This document shows, one piece after another, positions 15,001-24,477 of a DNA stretch of 64,000 nucleotides (the stretch's first letter is position 1; the number at the start of each line of letters is the position of its first letter). The stretch comes from Corbicula japonica. Its lineage: Eukaryota; Mollusca; Bivalvia; Venerida; Cyrenidae. Location: positions 14,386,638-14,450,637 of the forward strand of contig JAZAYU010000006.1 of NCBI GenBank assembly GCA_038501625.1, read 5' to 3'. A program made the translations under genes and the position numbers. The notes beneath the pieces are model-generated. The model searched no databases. It was not told the origin of the DNA and was given only the letters and a program-made list of their open reading frames with translations.

Positions 15001-18000
15001 ATCTTTTTTACTAACAAAGTACTGTAGAATCTCGAAAAATAGCATATACGCTTATTTTTGAATTTGTGACGCTTTCATGGGCTTATATTTCGATATGTGC
15101 TTATATTTAAGTCGCCAAATATGCACTTATTTTTTATATGCCGCTGCATGTGCGCTTATATTTGATATGTGCTTATAGCTAGGATTGACTGAATATACGC
15201 TTATTTTTGAAACAAAATAACACTAAAAGACACACATGCATCAAACATTATCAAAACACTTTTACCGTCTTTGAAGAGGAAAGACGTGTTTGAAAATGCA
15301 TGTTTATTTATAAATTTACAACAATAGATCATCCCTTTTTTCTTTGCTGTAAGATTTGCGAGTTTTTTGGAGGAGTTTTATTTGGAGTTTCATCCATTAT
15401 TTATTTTATGACACAAAACTGCTTATGCACACAATTATTACTTCAAGCAACATAAATATAACCAAACAAACATTGATAACTATAATACTTTATTTCATTG
15501 TACTCGAACAAAAGAATAAATGGTTCACTTTGAAGATAGCAATGTGAGTTGTTCACAACTTACTGGCTAATACCATTTATTTGATCATTGCTAACGATAC
15601 AGATATACTGTAATTATCTTTAATTGAAAGACTGATTTAACTCACAGCTTAATGAAAATTAACCACTGAGCAATTTAGGTATGCATATATGCGCTTATTT
15701 TTGGGACAGATTTTAACTTAAGGACAGATATGCGCTTATTTTTAGGTATTAGTTTTCTGTAAGAGACATATGCGCTTATTTTCAGTATGCGCTTATCGAT
15801 TTTCGAGATTCTACAGTAGTATACCAGGAATTAACTTTGCTGGTTATTTAAGTAAGTCAAAACAACTTGTTTATGGTGATGCATGTTCTTTGTGGTGCCC
15901 TAGACTAAGCAAGCACAGAAAACAATCTGTGCAAAATCAGAAATACATGTACTAAATGCAGACTTAACCCTTTCCCGTACAGACACACCTTTATTGCTAG
16001 GGCGAACAGTTTAGATCCAGATCAGCCGGCACATCCGTGCGTATATATCCAGGAATGGGTTAAGATTCAATCTACATCTCCACTGTTATAGAAATTAAAG
16101 CAAAGACAATTCCTTTCATGAATAATTTTAAAATGATGAAAGTTACTCTTAATATAACTATTATAATAATGAAAATATGATGACTACTTGTCTCTCGCCA
16201 GTAGCAAAGAAAATCACCACTGTGCATAACATGGACCCCAGTCATGGGAAGCAGAAGAACCTCTACCTGATTATCAAAGTATTCTCCTGGTTTAACAAGC
16301 AAATATTTTCTCTTCTGGTAGGCTTTGATGTGAGCCCTGTATTCCACATTGGGATCTTTTGTTGTGCTTGTAATTTCATCATGCTGAACCTACAAAGGAA
16401 TATAGAAAATGCATACAGTGTAGATCCAGATCAGCTGGCATATTCCTGTCATAAGATCAGGATCTAAAATATTCATGTTATTTCTAACCAAGCTGGGACC
16501 ATAGTGGATCAAGATCAGAAGACACAAATATCCCAGCTGATCTGGATCAAAAATGATTTCACACAAATTCAAATGTGTATAAATGAAGTAAACAGTTAAA
16601 TGTTGAAAATCCTAGCATTCCCTATGGCAAGGGATGATTTGTGTACTATGTTAACATTGTTAAAAGACATGTAGTAATCAACTATTTGACGTCATGTGTT
16701 CAAGGCGGTGATGATTTAAAGAAACGTCAGAAATTCAAGGTAAGGAAACAAAATTAACTTTTTTTTTTAAATATGTATCCCCCCTATGATGGTGGCCAAT
16801 CAGTGTGTATGTTAAACATATTATGTGTGTAGTGTAGATGATCCATTTCAAGATGACGCATATGCCACAACTTCGACCTTACACATCCTTGTAACAACCA
16901 ATTACCTTGTATTTGTTCTTTTCCTTCTTCTTTTTTTTGCTTTCCTCACTAGTTTTCTGTGTAGACACACTTGGCTTGATGTTGCTGTGGTCTGATGGAG
17001 CTTCTTCCTCTGCAGACTTTGCTACTAACAGCTTCTTTTTCTTTTCTGGTTTCTTACTGTCAGTTTCCCTGGATTTTGTATTAAAAATGTGTAGATCAAA
17101 TTTGTGTAGAACACAACAACTAAATTAAAAATCAGGAAATAACATAATATACAAGTTGCATATCAAATCAAACAATTCCTAATACAGTCATGTTCATTTA
17201 AAGGGTGTGAACTTTACCGACGGAAAAAAGAGTTAATTAAGGACCATTCCATTGGTAAATGTGTGTGTTTTAATCAATCTTAATGGGGGGGGGGGGGCGC
17301 TTATCATTTATATTAATTTCTTTATTCTCATATTAGATTCAAAAGGATGTTCCATAATTCCATAATAAATATGGATTTATTAATTTTTTTCCTTAAAAAA
17401 TAGCATGGGGGCATTTATAAGGGGAGGGGCTTCTAAAAGGAGTTTTATGGTATATTGTCCTTCAATTTACAGTTCCCACAAATTCTAAATTTTTTAACAT
17501 AAACACTATCAAAGCTGCTTAGCACAACATAACTATACAATATTACAAGAACTTTACCTCAGCATCTCAATCTACATACAATGTACAACACAGGTATTAC
17601 TATTTAAACAAGAGCCAGTCGGAAACGACTGCACACTCGACTATTCGAAAAGTCAGACATATTTAAGCACATTTTAAACTGGGCTTCATTTAAACTGGGG
17701 AGTGATTCAGGAGTTTATGACACCCCAACACACAAACATGAACAAAAATTTCTTAATCCAAGTTATGAAATCAATAAATTACATTTAATTTATTCTTGTA
17801 GGTTTTTTAGAGGGTTTACACAACCCAGCCCATACGCCCCTGATCCCACACCCATCAACCCACTATCCCTGCCCACCTATAGTGGTGTGGTGTGGTGTAG
17901 TATAGTATGGTGCTGGTTGCTGTTGTTGGTGGTGGTGTTGTTATTGGTGTTGTTGCTGTTGTTGGTGTTGTTGTTGTTATTGTTGGTGTTGGTAGTGATG

Positions 18001-21000
18001 GTGTTGTTTTTGATGTTGTTGTTGGTGGTGTTGTTGTTGTTGGTGGTGTTATTGGTGTTGTTGTTGTTGGTGGTGGTGTTGTTGTTGTTACTGTTGGTGG
18101 TGGTGTTGTTGTTGGTGGTGTTGCTGTAGTTGGTGTTGTTGTTGTTGTTGTTGTTGTTACTGTTGGTGGTGGTGTTGTTGTTGGTGGTGTTGCTGTAGTT
18201 GGTGGTGTTGTTGTTGGTGTTGTTGTTAGTATTGGTAGTGATGGTGTTGGTGTTGTTGTTGGTGGTGTTGTTGTTGGTGGTGGTGGTGTTGTTGTAGGTG
18301 GTGGTGTTGGTGGTGGTGTTGTTGGTGGTGGTGGTGTTGCTGTAGGTGGTGGTGTTGTTGGTGGTGGTGTTGTTGTTGGTGTTGTTGTTGGTGTTTTTGT
18401 TGGTGGTGTGTTGTTGTTGTAGGTGGTGGTGTTGTTGTTCATTGGTGTTGTTGTTGTGTTGTTGTTGTTGTTGTTGTTAGAGATGTTGTTGTTGGTGGTG
18501 TTGTTGTTGTGGTGGTGTTGTTGACAGTGTTGTTGTTTTTGTTATTTGTGTTTTTTTGGTGTTGTTGTTGTTGTCGTCGGTGGTGATGTTGCTGTTGTTG
18601 GTGGTGGTGTTGTTATGGTGTTGTTGTTGTTGCTGTTATTGGTGTTGTTGTTGGTAGTGTTGTTGTTGTTGGTGGTGGTGGGGGGTACAGTACAGCACAG
18701 TAGATTAAGCATAGCATAGCATAACATAGTATAGTATAGTATATTCCCCCACCCAACAACCACTCAACATTTTCAACCAAAGTATGTTAAGTACATCTGT
18801 TTTAAACCTTTTCTATAGCATTACATATGAAAAACACTAACATTGAAACTTTAACCATAATTTCTAAGTCTTAATTCTAATTTCTAAGTGAAAAGGGCAA
18901 AAATTAAATATAAAAAAGCAAGGATGAGTTATGGGCCTTTGAACATCAACCTGATGTATGATAAAATAAAGGTATACAAAGTTGTAGTTTTAATGAATGA
19001 AAGTTATGAGCTTTCACCAGCTTGCACGCAAACTATAACCTTAATTTCTAAGTATAAAAAGGGAAATAATTTGATAAAAATCAAAGAGTTATGGTTCTTG
19101 GCATACATAGTCAGGGTCATGATGGTGAACAAGTTTCAAAGCTATAGTACAAGAAGTATGAAAGTAACTAGCTTGCACGTAAACTTTAACCTGAAATTCT
19201 AGGTCAAAAAAGGGCCATAATTTGATCAAAATCAAAGAAAGAGTTATGGTTCTTGGCATACATAGTCAGGGTCATGATGGTGAACAAGTGTCTTAAGTTT
19301 CAAAGCTATAGTACAAGAAGTATGAAAGCAACTAGCTTGCTAGCAAACTTTAACCATAAATTCTAATTCAAAAAAGGGCCATAATTTGATCAAAATCAAT
19401 GAAAGAGTTATGGTTCTTGGGATAGATAGTCAGGGTCATGATGGTGAACAAGTGTCTTAAGTTTCAAAGCTATAGTACAAGAACTATGAAAGTAACCAGC
19501 TTGCACTCAAACTTTAACTCAAAAGTCAAAAAAGGGCCATAATTTGAACAAAATGGAAGTTAGAGTTATGGTTCTTGGCATACACACTCGGGATATGATA
19601 ATGAACAAGTGTTGGAAGTTTCAAAGCTGTAGTATAAGTAGTATGGAAGTTATGGGTTTGTACACTACATGTAGCTTGCACGCAAACTTTAACCTGAAAT
19701 TCTAAGTCAAACTAGAATGTTGTGTTCCGCGGAACACATGTGTCGCCTGCTTGGAAAACGTTGAAATTTGGGCCTATGTTTAATCATATATAATAAAAAT
19801 ATTTTATTGAAGTTGATTTCAATACTACACAACAGAACACATGTGTCATCTAAATTACATTTAAAAGGGGAATAACTAAAATAATGGTGAAACCGGAGTT
19901 ATCATTTTCAAAAATTGTTTTGTAAATGCAGATGAGTTATTCAAAGTATTAAGTGAATTAATTGAAGAAGTAATTTCCATTTTACAGGCAACACTAAGTT
20001 TCATGTTAAAGTTGCATTTGAAAGGGATATTACTCATAAAATATTGAAACTGGAGTTATCATTCTTGTCATCACAGATGGCATTGTTAGTGCTGATGATA
20101 TATTCCAAGTACGAAGTGAATAGGACAAGTACTTTCAAAGTTATAGGCAACATTAAGTTTCATGTTAAAGTTGCATTTGAAAGGGGCATAAGTATAAAAA
20201 TATTGAAACTGGAGTTATCATTCTTGTCGTCACAGATGGCATTGTTAGTGCTGATGATATATTCCAAGTACGAAGTGAATAGGACAAGTACTTTCAAAGT
20301 TATAGGCAACATTAAGTTTCATGTTAAAGTTGCATTTGAAAGGGGCATAAGTAAAAAAATATTGAAACTGGAGTTATCATTCTTGTCGTCACAGATGGCA
20401 CTGTTCATGCTGATGATATATTCCAAGTATGAAGTGAATAGGACAAGTACTTTCAAAGTTATAGGCAACATTAAGTTTCAGGTTAAAGTTGCATTTGAAA
20501 GGGGCATAACTCAAAAAATATTGAAACTGGAGTTATCATTCTTGTCGTCACAGATGGCATTGTTCGTGCTGATGATATATTCCAAGTATGAAGTGAATAG
20601 GACAAGTACTTTCGAAGTTATAGGCAACATTAAGTTTCAGGTTAAAGTTGCATTTGAAAGGGGCATAACTCAAAAATTATTGAAACTGGAGTTATCATTC
20701 TTGTCGTCACAGATGGCACTGTTCATGCTGATGATATATTCCAAGTATGAAGTGAATAGGACAAGTACTTTCAAAGTTATAGGCAACATTAAGTTTCAGG
20801 TTAAAGTTGCATTTGAAAGGGGCATAACTCAAAAAATATTGAAACTGGAGTTATCATTCTTGTCGTCACAGATGGCATTGTTCGTGCTGATGAAATATTT
20901 CAAGTATGAAGTGAATAGGACAAGTACTTTCAAAGTTATAGGCAACATTAAGTTTCAGGTTAAAGTTGCATTTGAAAGGGGCATAACTCAAAAAATATTG

Positions 21001-24000
21001 AAACTGGAGTTATCATTCTTGTCGTCACAGATGGCATTGTTCGTGCTGATGATATATTCCAAGTATGAAGTGAATAGGACAAGTACTTTCAAAGTTATAG
21101 GCAACATTAAGTTTCAGGTTAAAGTTGGGGGACTACCGGACGCCGCCGACGCCGACGGACAATAGGATCCCTATGTGTCTACCTGCTATCGCAGGCGACA
21201 CAAAAAGGGCCATAATTTTATCAAAATGAAAGTTAGAGTTATGGTTCTTGGCATAAACACTCGGGACATGATGATGAACAAGTGTGCCAAGTTTCAAAGC
21301 CGTAGTATTAGTAGTATTGAAGTTATGAGTTTGTACAGTAGCTTGCATGCAAACTTTAACCTTAAATTCTAGGTCGCAAAAGGGCCATAATTTGATCAAA
21401 ATGAAAGTTAGAGTTATGGTTTTTGGCATACACACTCGGGACATGATGATGAACAAGTGTATCAAGTTTCAAAGCTGTAGTATTAATAGTTTTTAAGATA
21501 TAGGTAGGTTGCACGCAAACTTTAACCAAAGCGGGACGGCGACGCCGACACCGACGCCAGAGTGAGTAGAATAGCTCGACATATTCTTCGAAAAGTCGAG
21601 CTAAAAATACAAAAAAATAAAAAAAAAACATCTTAACATTTCTTTTTAATTTCATTTTCATTTACCTTGGGTACGTATTTAACTATGTGCAAAATTTTAT
21701 TAAAAACTACAATGCACAAATGGTTTAATCTCTGAAAAGAAAAATATTCCATCTGATTTTGGCATAATTTCATCTACTTCTAGTTGGAAAATGTTTAACC
21801 TGGACCAAACAAAAACAGTTAATATTGGAAATTTAGGAAACTACACTGTGCTGATTGACTTGAAACTGGCACTCACCCTTCGCTGGCAGATCTAAGCTTG
21901 TGAAACTCAAGCTGTTTTATAAAGTCTCTGATCTGAAAATATATTAAAAAAGTCACCTGTTAAGACTGATCCAAACTAATGTTTTCTAGATACTAGCACA
22001 CGGTTTTGTGAATCAGGGCTTTTTTTCCTTCTTTAATATGGGCCATTTATGGCCGCCTTCCCCTCAGAAAATTTCTTTAAATTCATACAGTTTTCCCCAA
22101 AAACTAACTTTACATTAGGTATTTTCATTCCCCTTCAGAGCAAAATTCTAGCTTTTTTCCCCAAAATCATAGGGTATCTGCCCCTTCCCCTGGCAGTGAA
22201 AAAAGCCCTGTGTGACTACACCCAGTCCACAAGCCCAAAACAAAACTTTTAAAGAATAGTACCAACTTAGACAGCTAGGTAAGTTTCCTAACTAATCCCA
22301 GTTTCAGGTTAATATAAATATGTCAGCAACAATGAACAAGGTATTAAAAAAGAATAACATTAACACCATTAATGTTTGTTCACTACAATAATGATTCCTC
22401 TCTATTCCTCTAATAACCAGTGTTAACCTTTACTCCATATATATATGTTTTAATGTGTGTGTGACCAGTCTAGATCTGCCGGTCAGAAATGCTGTCTGAT
22501 CAGGATCTACTCTGGTCATTTCTTGGTTAAAAATAACCTAATGAATCTAAAAGCAAACAGTGTAGATCCTATCAGACAGCGCTGATGTGCCAGCTGATCT
22601 GGATCTATACTGTTCGCTTATGCGATAAAGATGTATCGATGGAGAAATCTGTAAAGAAACTAATTACCTCATCTTTCTTAATTGGTTCAGCATCGAAATC
22701 TTCATCAGGATTGTCATAATCTGAGCCAGAATTATCATCAAGGTCAGCCAAGAGTTTTATATCATCCTGAAAGAAAAACTTCATTTTCTAATAATGAATT
22801 TCATGAATCTGACAGAGAAAATTGCCAACAATTAAAAAATTTTTTTTTTTAAATTAAGAGAAATTTTACAATATTATGATTGCTCGTAAAAAGTCAAAAA
22901 TTGATTTGTAAAGCTCACTCATAAGGAAGTGTCTCCTCGACCGGCAGCCGGTCAAGGAGACTATATGGGTAGAACTGTCTCCTCGGCCGTAGATTGTATT
23001 AAATAATACTATTTAAAAAATGATACAATTTCGGCCTGCAAATGAGCGTTTTAAAAGTCATGCATGGTCCCCGGGAAACATATGACAAAATATTTTAAGG
23101 TACATGCCTCATCTGTTGTTTTTTTCTATGATTTAAATTTCCTGCCCCTGTGTATACAACTGTAAGTTAGCTTGATAAACTTCATATCCTCATAAATTTT
23201 TTCTTAAGTGTGGGCGCTTTGGCTGCAGTTACTGATCTAGAGTCATTTGTAAAACTGCACTTTTTTTTTGTTTTTGGTATTTCAAAAACTTTTGACTTTC
23301 AAACTGTCAAATGTTTTTCCGATTTGAAATTGATAGAGAGTTAATGCATATTCCTGGGAAATACTTTAGCACAAATTTATATACTATTCCGACATCCTTG
23401 TTTCTTATTCTATTTAAAAATATGATTCAAATGTAGAATCAATGTTAAACACAGAATAATTGTAGAATATGAAATTGTTAATTTATTTTTAAAAAGGACC
23501 AAATGATAGAGACAAATATTTTGTAATTGATTAACAAGAAACAATAGGCTAATTACCAACCCTGTGAATGGCGTCATTTAATAAAGCTGCTACGACATAT
23601 TTAATTTTTCGCAACTGCAATCTGAGTAAATCAATTAGTATTGATAGTTTTAACAAGATTTAATTATTGTCGAAACATCAGAGGACAAGAAATTGATGCT
23701 TTTACTATTTCACATTTGAAAGCACTTTATATAAAAGAAACAAACATTTTTAGAAAAATATTAATTCAAATCCAGGCCGAGGAGGCATTCCTATTCATAA
23801 AATTAAAAACATGAAAATACTGTAGACCAATTTATGAAGACAAAACCAGAAGTAAAGTAAATACTTTTTGCAAAGACAAATATTTTTCAATAAAAACAAA
23901 AAATGTTTATAAATATACTTCAGTTCCACCCAGTTCTTTCACTGCATCTAACGATAACTCGGGATTTTTGGTAACACGTGAATTTTTCGGTTTGTTTTTA

Positions 24001-24008
24001 GCGGCCAT
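16..24008 (-). CDS. CEBPZ: CEBPZ / NOC1 (Mak21-CBF family) 60S ribosome biogenesis factor, 23 exons, 3' end outside the window
   Basis: Exons, 5' to 3' on the minus strand: 24008-23919, 22766-22668, 21932-21877, 17068-16906, 16389-16267, 14767-14659, 14214-14026, 13775-13708, 12566-12441, 11640-11595, 11284-11241, 10824-10740, 9848-9764, 8848-8752, 7687-7603, 6616-6502, 5495-5354, 5042-4962, 4472-4425, 2290-2119, 1674-1532, 836-737, 80-16. All junctions are GT-AG and phases join into 777 open codons; human CEBPZ is about 1050 aa, so the acidic/basic C-terminal part is missing at the edge. Seen: an acidic stretch (residues 31-63), a lysine-rich stretch (83-136), and the CBF/Mak21 domain (about 425-720) with [32 protein letters not shown] and [13 protein letters not shown], very close to human. 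The start is supported by an in-frame TGA 9 nt upstream. Family knowledge: nucleolar Noc1/Mak21 acts with Noc2 in pre-60S assembly; human CEBPZ was also described as a CCAAT-binding factor. No disruption seen. Confidence 0.95.
559..699. repeat. CCAAT foldback repeat, diverged copy
   Basis: It carries CCCAAGATCATAAAG on the left and GTTTTATGATGTAGGG on the right with imperfect arms in between. It lies in the CEBPZ intron between the exons at 80 and 737. Confidence 0.65.
910..1160. repeat. Two-copy tandem duplication in a CEBPZ intron
   Basis: A segment starting ACTGTCTTAATTGTTTAT at 910 recurs at about 1043 (period about 133 bp), each copy ending in an AATCGGCGCC or GATCGGCACC block. The copies have diverged by point changes and small gaps. 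Confidence 0.6.
2624..2844. mobile_element. TTAA MITE, diverged
   Basis: It runs from CCTTTACTCCATAGATTC to ACATGGAGTAAAGG; the outer TTAA is lost on both sides. Confidence 0.7.
2981..4390 (-). mobile_element. Rolling-circle-like element, GCTCACCTGAG subfamily, reverse copy
   Basis: On the minus strand it begins AGCTCACCTGAGCAC with a foldback to GTGCTCATGGTGAGC, carries about seven units of roughly 160 bp alternating between two variants (anchors such as TTGACCCCAGGGCC near 3099, 3423, 3734, 4060), then AGGTGAGCGATTTAGGGCC and terminal CTCTTG followed by a T-run. It ends only 34 bp from the CEBPZ exon at 4425. No protein is encoded. Confidence 0.75.
4642..4783. repeat. CCAAT foldback repeat, diverged copy
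   Basis: The right arm is well kept (CATTTCAGCCAATCAGATT, TTGAGATTTGAG). The left arm is eroded. Confidence 0.65.
6897..7128. mobile_element. TTAA MITE with both TTAA ends
   Basis: TTAACTTTTTACTGTATAG at the left and GAAGTAAAGAGTTAA at the right; internal palindromes are diverged. Confidence 0.75.
8950..9057. mobile_element. TTAA MITE, left half only
   Basis: It has a good left end (TTAACCCTTTACTCCATA) and stops after the first palindrome at TTAA, next to a CCAAT foldback. Confidence 0.7.
9058..9192. repeat. CCAAT foldback repeat, near-perfect copy
   Basis: The arms GAAACCAGTCTCAAATCTC and GAGATTTGAGACTGGTTTC pair, and the centre GGCGACTGGTCGCC is itself palindromic. The copy abuts the TTAA MITE at 8950-9057. 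Confidence 0.8.
10133..10344. mobile_element. TTAA MITE
   Basis: TTAACCATTTCCTCCATA to GGAGGAAAGGCTTAA. The spacer is in reverse orientation (GGTCAGAAATAACCTAATG) relative to the copy at 47044. Confidence 0.8.
10487..10654. mobile_element. TTAA MITE, left end eroded
   Basis: The right end GGAGTAAAGGGTTAA and the GGTTATTTCTGACC spacer are clear; the left arm is short. Confidence 0.65.
11991..12131. repeat. CCAAT foldback repeat
   Basis: The arms CTCAAATCTCAAGAATCTG and CAGATGCTTGAGATTTGAG enclose inverted copies of TTGGCT and AGCCAAT. It lies in a CEBPZ intron. Confidence 0.75.
12644..12981. mobile_element. TTAA MITE carrying unrelated internal sequence
   Basis: TTAACCCTTTATCTCATGG is at the left; the right half from TTAGGTTATTTCTGTCC (12859) ends AGGAGGACTTAA. 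About 140 bp of T-rich unrelated DNA separates the halves. Confidence 0.6.
14551..14612. mobile_element. TTAA MITE, right-end fragment
   Basis: CAGCTGATCTAGATCTACAC followed by TGGTTGCACATG and ATGGAGTTAAAGG. Confidence 0.55.
15022..15816. mobile_element. 795-bp TA-flanked TIR element with ATGCGCTTATTTTTG arrays
   Basis: The termini CTGTAGAATCTCGAAAA are inverted repeats flanked by TA at 15020-15021 and 15817-15818. Inside both ends is a run of about five copies of TATRCGCTTATTTTTG and variants, in the same orientation at both ends. The middle is AT-rich without a transposase. It lies in a CEBPZ intron. It is probably Tc1/mariner or pogo-derived. Confidence 0.8.
15964..16063. mobile_element. 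TTAA MITE, internally deleted (100 bp)
   Basis: TTAACCCTTTCCCGTACAG to CCAGGAATGGGTTAA with only the first palindrome arm retained between. Confidence 0.75.
16395..16599. mobile_element. TTAA MITE, left end lost
   Basis: Both internal palindromes remain (AGTGTAGATCCAGATCAGC and CAGCTGATCTGGATC). It lies just outside the CEBPZ exon at 16267-16389. Confidence 0.65.
17880..18695. repeat. Strand-asymmetric G/T microsatellite, (GTT/GGT)n
   Basis: About 800 bp is almost entirely G and T on the plus strand, mainly GTTGTTG and GGTGGTG words, inside a CEBPZ intron. On the transcribed (minus) sense it reads as A/C. The long open frames here (poly-Val/Leu on plus, Thr/Pro on minus) come from the repeat and are not genes. 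Confidence 0.9.
19712..21201 (-). mobile_element. Rolling-circle-like element, GTGTCGCC subfamily, nested in 17609-21602
   Basis: On the minus strand it starts GTGTCGCCTGCGATAGCAGG at 21201 and ends with GGCGACACATGTG, hairpin GTGTTCC/GC/GGAACAC and TCTAG at 19712. The core is seven units of 159 bp (19990-21126). It sits inside a host 165-bp unit: flanking AAGTC-A3 and A5-GGGCC replace the A6 run of sister units, so the insertion went into an A/T run and left two extra bases. Confidence 0.8.
22014..22210. mobile_element. hAT-like MITE with CAGGGCTTTTTT ends
   Basis: The left end CAGGGCTTTTTTT and right end AAAAAAGCCCTG are inverted, with CAGGG termini typical of hAT. A related copy is at 32589-32713. 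Flanking octamers TTGTGAAT and TGTGACTA are only partly alike, so the target duplication is not proven. Confidence 0.6.
22423..22660. mobile_element. TTAA MITE ending beside a CEBPZ splice donor
   Basis: It starts TTAACCTTTACTCCATA and ends in GATGGAGAAATCTGTAAAG, about 8 bp before the minus-strand donor of the exon at 22668-22766. Confidence 0.7.
22931..22961. repeat. Strong GC-rich hairpin in the first CEBPZ intron
   Basis: GTCTCCTCGACCGGC and GCCGGTCAAGGAGAC form a 15-bp stem with one mismatch around a single A. A related block GTCTCCTCGGCCG follows at about 22977, and an inverse GGCCGAGGAGG is at about 23776. These may be the ends of an unrecognised element. Confidence 0.5.
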
Positions 24009-24030
24009 TTTGTCCAGTCACGTGACAGGA
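24009..24030 (-). promoter_or_regulatory. Palindromic E-box beside the CEBPZ start codon
   Basis: GTCACGTGAC at 24017-24026 is a perfect 10-bp palindrome containing the CACGTG E-box (USF/MYC/TFE class), 9 bp upstream of the CEBPZ ATG. The start context ACAAAATGGCCGC also resembles a YY1-type initiator element. The motif is seen directly; its use is inferred. MYC-class E-boxes are common in ribosome biogenesis genes. Confidence 0.5.
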
Positions 24031-24044
24031 TAGGCAGGTATACG

Positions 24045-24390
24045 GACGATACGGCCCATCGCCAATACGGCCCACATTTGTGGATGCAACAGGACGTGCG
24101 GACAAGACGGTCCAGATTTAAAGTCGTTACGACCAAGAGTAGACGATACGGCCCAGCTTTGAGATAATAAGATCCAGATAAATTTAACATGTCCGTATGG
24201 GCCGTATCGTCTAATAATTTGGGTCATATTAAATTTGGGGGTACCGGGACATTACGGACCAGACATAACGGACCAGATTTTAGGACATAACGGACCACCA
24301 AAAAAGACATAACGGACCATATTTATGGACATAACGGACCATCTGTAAGACATTACGGACCATTTCTTAGACATAACGAACCATCTGTTA
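24045..24390. repeat. Cluster of ACGG(C/A)CCA motifs with a 15-bp inverted repeat, upstream of CEBPZ
   Basis: GACGATACGGCCCAT at 24045-24059 recurs as its exact reverse complement at 24197-24211, enclosing 167 bp. A further direct copy starts near 24142 and a variant (CAATACGGCCCAC) near 24064. From 24248 to 24390 the related unit GACATAACGGACCAT repeats about seven times with 5-12 bp spacers. The whole cluster lies within 400 bp of the CEBPZ start. It may be a small element or a promoter-associated array; no family was recognised. Confidence 0.6.
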
Positions 24391-24477
24391 GTCTCAATAA
24401 TTCGACTGCAAGCACAAACCCATTATCATACTGACTCTTTACATATGTCTGTCCTTTACGTCTCAATTAATCAGTTA

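Larger units (their letters stand above)
17609..21602 (-). mobile_element. Rolling-circle-like element, GCTCGAC subfamily, interrupted
   Basis: On the minus strand it begins AGCTCGACTTTTCGAAG folding back to TGTCGAGCT (21602 downward), followed by GACGCC-rich sequence. It carries about seven units of roughly 165 bp (anchor AAAGGGCCATAATTTGATC at 19211, 19376, 19534, 21208, 21381). It ends near 17609 with GTCGAGTG, hairpin CAGTCG/TTTC/CGACTG and CTCTTG followed by TTT. It fills most of a 4.8-kb CEBPZ intron and contains the G/T microsatellite and a second element (19712-21201). Confidence 0.65.

Noticed and set aside
17855..18442. Thr/Pro-rich frame on minus and Val/Gly/Leu-rich frames on plus, up to 195 codons
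   Set aside because: These are translations of the G/T microsatellite, which has no stops in several frames by composition alone.
20044..21165. Open frame of 373 codons made of seven near-identical 53-residue repeats
   Set aside because: It coincides exactly with the 159-bp tandem core of the element at 19712-21201. 159 is divisible by three, so a frame free of stops in one unit stays open. No start context, family resemblance or splice sites.
23948..24227. Short minus-strand frames over the CEBPZ start region
   Set aside because: They run through the ACGGCCCA cluster, out of frame with CEBPZ, whose own frame has a stop just upstream of its ATG.
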